From positions 6,448,001 to 6,512,000 of the forward strand of contig NC_065901.1 in assembly GCF_905147045.1 (NCBI RefSeq): DNA of 64,000 nt, written 5' to 3'. A program made the position numbers and the translations under genes. The notes beneath the pieces are model-generated. The model did not search any database and was not told the origin of the DNA. It was given only the letters and a program-made list of their open reading frames with translations. This DNA comes from Nymphalis io (taxonomy: Eukaryota; Arthropoda; Insecta; Lepidoptera; Nymphalidae). Below, in pieces: positions 58,896 through 64,000 of this stretch (its first letter is position 1; the number at the start of each line of letters is the position of its first letter).

Positions 58896-59508
58896 ATTTT
58901 TAAAAACTTTTGATCAGTTCATCATCAATAATAATAGCAAACTCACGGAACCACTATACAAGTGAAAATATCTAAATATATTTAATCCTAAATGCATGTT
59001 TTGAAATACATTTATTAAATTTTGATACATAACACATACTCATACATAGTCAAAGTGAAACCTAACATAAACTTTGAAACGTAAAAATCCAATATAAAAA
59101 ATAGCCTGGAGGCAATTGTTTCAAACCCTTGTGTTTTTATCTTTAAATTCGCTTATCGTATAATGACTTTTTGCTGACTAAATTCCCTTTATTTAGCAAT
59201 ATATTGTACAATTTATGACAATTGCGTACTTATATGAATAACGACAGTGCTAGCAACATTTAGTTGTAATTCAAATGAAATTTCAAATCTAATTGAAATA
59301 AATAAAGTATTTTCATATAATTCTTATTAAAATATAAGTATAATATAATGTTATTATTTTATGTTATTTATAGCTTACATTTTCTAGGGTTTTTCTTACA
59401 AGGAGTCTTGGTAATAGACGTGGGAAGCCTGCGTTATAATACTCCCTTGCCTATGTGAGTATGCTTGTTAATTGAAATAAAAATTAATGAATACAAACGA
59501 ATTCACAG

Positions 59509-59719
59509 GTGTCCTGGATACGAAAACGTGATCTACACATCCTCACTGTGGGTGTGCACACATACAGTAGCGACGCGCGATTCGCCGCACTACACACCGA
59601 CGGTTCTGATGAATGGACGTTGAGAGTAGCGCATGCGCAACCAAGAGATTCTGGTGCCTATGAGTGCCAAGTATCGACGGAGCCAAAAATTAGCTTGTCC
59701 TTCTGGCTAACTGTTGTAG
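59509..59719 (+). CDS. dpr4-like: dpr-family Ig protein, exon with second half of Ig domain 1
   Basis: This 211-nt exon between ACAG and GTATGT starts in phase 0 and ends in phase 1. It encodes SVSWIRKRDLHILTVGVHTY (first residue from the previous exon), then DEWTLRVAHAQPRDSGAYEC and QVSTEPKISLSFWLTVV. The invariant core Trp and the second Ig cysteine (YEC) are present, as is the Dpr hallmark DLHILTVG. Domain 1 mediates binding to DIP partners in the fly family. Confidence 0.95.
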
Positions 59720-60654
59720 GTATGTACTAAGAATATTTGATTATTAGCACCATAATGCTAGATTTAATTTAAAAAAGTAATCAAATATCATTAAAAACGA
59801 AAAATTAAAGTTGTATATTCATGCTGTTTCTCGATTCAAAGTGTGCCGACCTATACATTCATTTGTTACAGCAAGTTAGCATTTTTGATTTGTTTGTACA
59901 CTGTTCCTTGCACGCGAACACGCTCAAGAGTCACTATCCGAACTTCGCCTCTAACGCACGTGTAATCCTAATTTAGATCGTTATTAAATATAGTTCACAT
60001 ATATCGGAGTACTTGTTCTTTTACTTCACACTTACAACAACGAACAATAGACAAAAATGCTTCATCTAAATTTTAAACATAGAGACGGACTTAAGCTAAT
60101 CTTTGTGTGTACGGCATTGCAGTCGTATCGTCACCAATCTGTGCATACACTAAAACGGCGTTGCAGCCGCACCAAAGACACACAGTCGGCGTCGAGCCGC
60201 AAAGTTTCTGACATTGATTAGCTAACCAGAAATCATAGTACAGAACGGCAATATTCTAAAGATGTTGACGTATGTTTTAAAAATAATCAATTTATAACAT
60301 TAATTTTACCATTAAGCAAAACAAAAGTGTTATATACCTACTAAGTCTATGGACTATGGCGAGAGCTTATTAGATCTTCCTTCCGCTCCTACTGCGCAGT
60401 ATCCTGTGACAAGAGAAAGGAAGGCTACCTGAGACAGCGACGTGAAGTACTTTTTTAATTTCAATTGGTTATATTTGAATTTTCAAATATAACTAATTGA
60501 ATTCGAAAATACTTTAGTGACTTTTCTTTCTCATATATCATTTAATAAGTAAATAATTTCATACTATTGAAAAATTAGTATGTTATATTGTGTAATAAGT
60601 ATAAAAATTATTTACTTAATAGTGCGACTAAGACCAGCAAAATGATTTAAGAAA

Positions 60655-61034
60655 CAAATAAAATAAAATCCTCCAGACCGGTTCCGACCGATTCGGCCAC
60701 GGTGGCCAATTTCAAGAGAGATTAGCCAACTGCGCAGGATATATTATAGTCCACGAGTGTTTGCGCAAACACAGGTGCACTCTCTATTCCCTAACTCTTA
60801 TAAACCGATGGGACAGCAATCCGACATGACTGCAAAGAGTTCAGGTGCAGGACCAACAGCTTTACGTGCTTTTCAAATTACGGGAGTGTACAGACTACTA
60901 ACTTCCAGTCTCCGGGCAGCTATTGAGAATTTTCGACAGAAAAAACCCAATAACTTTTTATTGGCCCGACGTGGGCTTTGAACCCAAGACCTCCATGTCT
61001 GCGGCCTTATATTTAGTCACTAGATCAACGAGGC
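60655..61034 (-). mobile_element. tRNA-derived SINE, near full length
   Basis: On the minus strand it starts with a tRNA-like head (61034-60963) and continues with a body I recognise as a common lepidopteran SINE: CCAATAAAAAGTTATTGGG, then the segment with GTCGGATTGCTGTCCCATCG and GTGCACCTGTGTTTGCGC. It ends near 60660 in an A/T-rich tract. It sits in antisense orientation inside a dpr intron. Confidence 0.8.
60963..61034 (-). ncRNA. tRNA-like head of the SINE (pol III boxes)
   Basis: Minus strand: GCCTCGTTGATCTAGTGACT contains an A-box-like element (TGATCTAGTGAC) and GGGTTCAAAGCC is a B-box match. The length, about 72 nt, is tRNA-like. I do not call it a functional tRNA: it is continuous with the SINE body and has substitutions in the stems. 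Confidence 0.65.
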
Positions 61035-61638
61035 TGTCAAATATTACGTAAATGAATATGTGGTTTTTCGCGGAAAGAAAAGTCTAGTAAGCTCCAACAG
61101 TTTTCTATTGTTATAAAAATAAAACGAAAGGGTTTCATAAAAAATCCCGATACATAGCCCTCGGCTATTTGTAAATAAAACTCATTTTTTTGTATCAATA
61201 ACCTATTGCATTATAAGTATAAATAAAAGAAATGTAAAGATTAGAGGATTTTTCGTCCTATCGACATAAAATTATGCTTTTATGTTTTTGATCAGTTATA
61301 ACGTTTGAAAATATAATGTAGCTTACATGCAATATTTTATTTTTAATTTTAAACTGGATTTATGTATAAAAAATTTAAAAAAATATTACCAATCATGCAA
61401 GTATTGTACAACACAAATGAAAATTGTATGCCTAGCAATCTAATTGACAACCCATACTAATTAAACTTTATTTTCTTGAATTTTGTCGATCGATTACTAT
61501 AAAATATGCTGCTATTACTACTAAATAAGCTGATCTTCATATCTTTATTTTATTCTGCGAAATGAACAGAAATGCAGATGGTATTCAATTTCTATCAATA
61601 TGGTTTGGTATTAGCATTATTTTGGATTTTGGTTGCAG

Positions 61639-61738
61639 TTTCAAAGGCCGAGATCCTGTCGGGACCAGAGCTGTTTGTGCGCGCCGGATCTGATATTAAT
61701 TTAACATGCGTTGCAAGGCACGCACCCGATCCACCAAG
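61639..61738 (+). CDS. dpr4-like: dpr-family Ig protein, exon with first half of Ig domain 2
   Basis: This 100-nt exon between GCAG and GT has start phase 1 and end phase 2. It encodes VSKAEILSGPELFVRAGSDI then NLTCVARHAPDPPS (first and last residues split). It carries the first cysteine of Ig domain 2 and the GSDINLTC signature of Dpr4/Dpr5. An ATG-started open frame just upstream (61572) runs into this exon but contains the acceptor site and is intron, not an alternative start. Confidence 0.93.
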
Positions 61739-62141
61739 GTATTTGTTTGTAAAATATTTTGAACATTTTAACATATTGTAAGCTTATAGTAAGTAATTAC
61801 TTACTATAATAATATAAACATAGTGATGATAGAAGTGTATTTTAATAATTATTTATTAAACAAAAAACGGAAATGAAAGATATAATAAAACTATTTTCGT
61901 ATAATTTATATATATTAAGACGCAATATTATTAGTGTTTTGAATTTCATAAAAATTATATTTTTATTACGTTAATATTTATTAAACTATATAATTATAGT
62001 TACGTTATAGTAATGAAAAGAGTTTACACTGATCTTCCATTTTTAAAATTTTAAAATTTACATGATTATATATTATAGTTATATAGTTTTTCTCTCAATT
62101 TTGTCAAAGTAGTTATACTTTATTAACAGTTCTATCAACAG
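61739..62141 (+). other. intron of the dpr gene (403 bp)
   Basis: GTATTT ... CAACAG, phase 2; no repeat recognised. Confidence 0.85.
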
Positions 62142-62299
62142 CTTTATATACTGGTATCGGGGTGCTAATGTCGTAAACTACGCTCAACGCGGCGGCATTA
62201 GCGTGGAAACAGAACAGCGCACTCGCACAAGCCGTCTTCTGATCGCACGAGCGTCACCCAGAGACTCAGGAAATTATACATGCGCCCCAAGTAGTTCTG
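62142..62299 (+). CDS. dpr4-like: dpr-family Ig protein, exon with second half of Ig domain 2
   Basis: A 158-nt exon, start phase 2, end phase 1. The peptide is FIYWYRGANVVNYAQRGGIS, VETEQRTRTSRLLIARASPR, then DSGNYTCAPSSSD. It contains the domain-2 core Trp and second Cys plus the NYxQRGGI motif characteristic of the Dpr4 group. Confidence 0.95.
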
Positions 62300-63262
62300 G
62301 TAACAAATTTTCAATTTATTAGCACATTATTTATTTTTTTGTTAATTCATTTTATAGTAATAATTAATATAGTTACATAACTGAAGTATTAAGCATCTAA
62401 AATATCATTAACAGTAATCTTAATACATAAATTCTAAACGAAATATTCAACTCTACTTAAAATTCGTCCTCAATATCTCTCTTCGCCGCAAGACAAAATA
62501 CTCGTAAATTACAATTCAGTACTTAAATTTGCATCAAGATTTCGAGGTTAAACCACTCAGATATCACTCCTCTTAAAGGATGAGACAGATATTTTAATTA
62601 AGGTTTTATAAAGTAAAATGAAGGAATGAAATCTTATACTTCATCACATTAAATAGGGATCACCATATATTTGAACGTACGAACGTACAGCTACGATTAC
62701 GATCAGTGTTTGTCGAATTAAGTATTATATACGTTTTAAGTTTTAGACCATACTTATAAAAACTACATTTATTGTTTTCAAATTGGTCGACAAGTTAGCA
62801 ACTAAGCCTTATGGTAAGTGGCTTCCACTGCCGATGCCTTACATTATCAATGCACCTTGTGAACTGACCGACCTTGGGAATTAAGAGGTTGTGTCCCCTG
62901 TGCCCGTAATTGCGCTAGCTTATTTACCCTTCAAACTGAAACATAGCAATACTATTCGGCGTATATGTTGAGACGGTAACTATTCAGAGCGCCTTGAACA
63001 AAGTAGAAATTTAGGACACCAAGTATTATATTTAGTTTAAATTTATATAAGAAATTTAGGCAGATTGACCTGCCTGGTTGAGTTACCTGATAGTATGAGT
63101 GACACTTATAGAAATATAAGTCAAATCTAACAAAACATACCTTACGGGATTTTAAAGACAAGTGATTAAAATCCGCTAAGACGGTTCTTCACAAAGACCA
63201 CTGTTAAAATATATAATATAATTTTACAAGTAAACGAAATAATACAATGAATTTTTTGACAG
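62300..63262 (+). other. intron of the dpr gene (963 bp)
   Basis: GTAACA ... TGACAG, phase 1. It contains a decayed SINE-like repeat at 62795-63005. Confidence 0.85.
62795..63005 (-). mobile_element. SINE-like repeat, decayed
   Basis: In minus orientation: CTTATGGTAAGTGGCTTCCA (3' end), CCTTGGGAATTAAGAGGTTG, TGTGCCCGTAATTGCGCTAG and AACTATTCAGAGCGCCTTGA (5' end) follow the order of the family. Confidence 0.7.
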
Positions 63263-63483
63263 ATTCTGCGTCCGTGGTTGTACACGTCCTGAACGGCGAA
63301 CGACCGGCTGCCATGCAAAGCAACGCTTACCAAACCACGCCAACCAATATTCTTATATATTTAATTATAATTATTCTAAGAAATCACAGACTTGACAATA
63401 TTATAGACACTTTTGTTAAAGTGTACACGTTCTTCTTTAATTTTCGAATTAAACTTCAATCCATTCGACTTATATCCAGATGA
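63263..63483 (+). CDS. dpr4-like: dpr-family Ig protein, last visible exon and C-terminal tail
   Basis: This exon starts in phase 1 after TGACAG. It encodes DSASVVVHVLNGERPAAMQ, the conserved end of Ig domain 2 and the Dpr-wide PAAMQ motif. It then runs SNAYQTTPTNILIYLIIIIL and about 36 further residues to TGA (63481-63483). Fly Dpr proteins usually end in a hydrophobic stretch, often read as a GPI signal or membrane anchor. The hydrophobic segment here is short and followed by a basic tail, which is unusual. The body is certain; the tail may be altered by unseen splicing. Confidence 0.85.
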
Positions 63484-64000
63484 CCTGCAAATTTAGAACT
63501 AATTGTAAAGGCATAAAATGCATTATACGTTTTAAAGTTAACTTAGTTATGAAAAAAACGAATTACTATAATATTTACCGTCTGATTAACTTAGATTATA
63601 TGAAAATACTGATTGATGTTGTAATTTAAAATAATTATTATAAAACTAATACGACTAGATTAATTTTGTTATTTTGTTTTATTTAATTGTAAAAATATTT
63701 CGTGTTTTAAATTTTCAATGAGGAACTTGTTAACTTTAATTTTCTAATCTAATTTTATTTAATTATATTTAATTTAGGGATCGCAATATTTAACGATATA
63801 TCAACAAAACTAATCTTGACGTATCGTTTAGATAAGCAATTAACGTTAGAATAAATAATAGAATAGTCTCAGTAAACTCTTATAATAAGTGTAAAACAGT
63901 TTATTTAATTATTACAGTAGTTTTTTAAACATAAATTAAACACATTACATCTACATAAATTAAATATTAAATCCCGCTTTTGTAAAAAAAGTCAGATCAT
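63484..64000 (+). other. 3' UTR or downstream of the dpr gene
   Basis: AT-rich sequence after the stop. An AATAAA at 63850-63855 is a candidate polyadenylation signal; in such AT-rich DNA it could be chance. Confidence 0.35.

Larger units (their letters stand above)
16409..59508 (+). other. 43.1-kb intron of the dpr gene
   Basis: It is bounded by GTAAGT at 16409 and ACAG before 59509, joined in phase 0. Most mobile elements in the window lie here, in both orientations. Stretches with no recognised content include 16500-17840, 17900-19180, 19353-21620, 29296-31080, 45470-47340, 51040-53010 and 53150-54180. Drosophila dpr genes also tend to have long introns around the Ig exons. I saw no independent host gene inside it that I could support. 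Confidence 0.75.
59720..61638 (+). other. intron of the dpr gene (1.9 kb)
   Basis: GTATGT ... TTGCAG, phase 1. It contains the tRNA-derived SINE at 60655-61034; the rest is unassigned. Confidence 0.85.

Noticed and set aside
60963..61034. a functional tRNA gene
   Set aside because: A and B boxes are present but the sequence continues into a SINE body and the acceptor and anticodon stems are imperfect.
61572..61781. ATG-started 69-codon frame with a signal-peptide-like N-terminus (LVLALFWILVAVSKA) leading into Ig domain 2
   Set aside because: The apparent signal peptide is intron: a proper AG acceptor at 61637-61638 joins in phase with the upstream Ig exon, giving the conserved VVVSKAEIL. 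The frame also runs through the donor at 61739.
1..64000. a defence island, biosynthetic cluster or CRISPR array
   Set aside because: The sequence is eukaryotic intronic DNA; no spaced direct-repeat array, polycistronic coding or prokaryotic signals were seen.

Overview
The window is a piece of an animal nuclear chromosome, very probably a butterfly. It is strongly AT-rich and almost free of long open frames, apart from transposable elements of types common in Lepidoptera: jockey-like, R1-like and RTE-like LINEs, mariner, Helitron, a gypsy retrotransposon and tRNA-derived SINEs. A short SINE-like family recurs about ten times and resembles repeats I know from nymphalid butterflies. There are no operons, CRISPR arrays or bacterial features.

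One host gene is clearly supported, on the + strand. It is a dpr-family immunoglobulin gene, closest by eye to Drosophila dpr4/dpr5. Five coding exons are visible (16224-16408, 59509-59719, 61639-61738, 62142-62299, 63263-63483). All junctions have GT-AG borders and compatible phases. They encode two Ig domains with all canonical Cys and Trp residues. The signal-peptide exon(s) must lie upstream of 16224, inside or outside the window, and were not found. The first visible intron is 43.1 kb and holds most of the mobile DNA. Dpr proteins are neuronal surface proteins that pair with DIP proteins in synaptic matching.

Layout: 1-2063 empty; 2066-3150 a dead mariner with intact inverted repeats; 3292-3600 a LINE end; 3694-7790 a 5'-truncated gypsy element abutting a Helitron head (to 8148); 8150-16223 microsatellites, LINE/SINE scraps and a doubly truncated jockey-like fragment; 16224-16408 dpr exon; 16409-59508 the long intron. 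In that intron, 25478-29295 and 41021-44645 are two nearly complete copies of one jockey-like LINE. The first has an open 1094-codon frame carrying an internal 52-codon duplication; the second has one nonsense codon. A decayed third copy (39425-40925) lies tail-to-tail with the second. R1, RTE and other LINE relics fill 31-37 kb. 47-51 kb holds an RTE end, an RTE/jockey chimera and a near-perfect 211-bp inverted repeat. 54186-55749 has Helitron termini, and 59-63.5 kb carries the remaining dpr exons.

The most interesting signals are: (1) the 3' stem-loop shared by the jockey-like LINE, the abundant SINE-like family and a chimeric RTE transcript, which suggests tail-recognition parasitism; (2) the 49113-50161 inverted repeat around uncharacterised hydrophobic open frames, one of which has a second partial copy 1.4 kb away; (3) the exact in-frame tandem duplication in the otherwise intact LINE. 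I found no convincing wholly new gene system.
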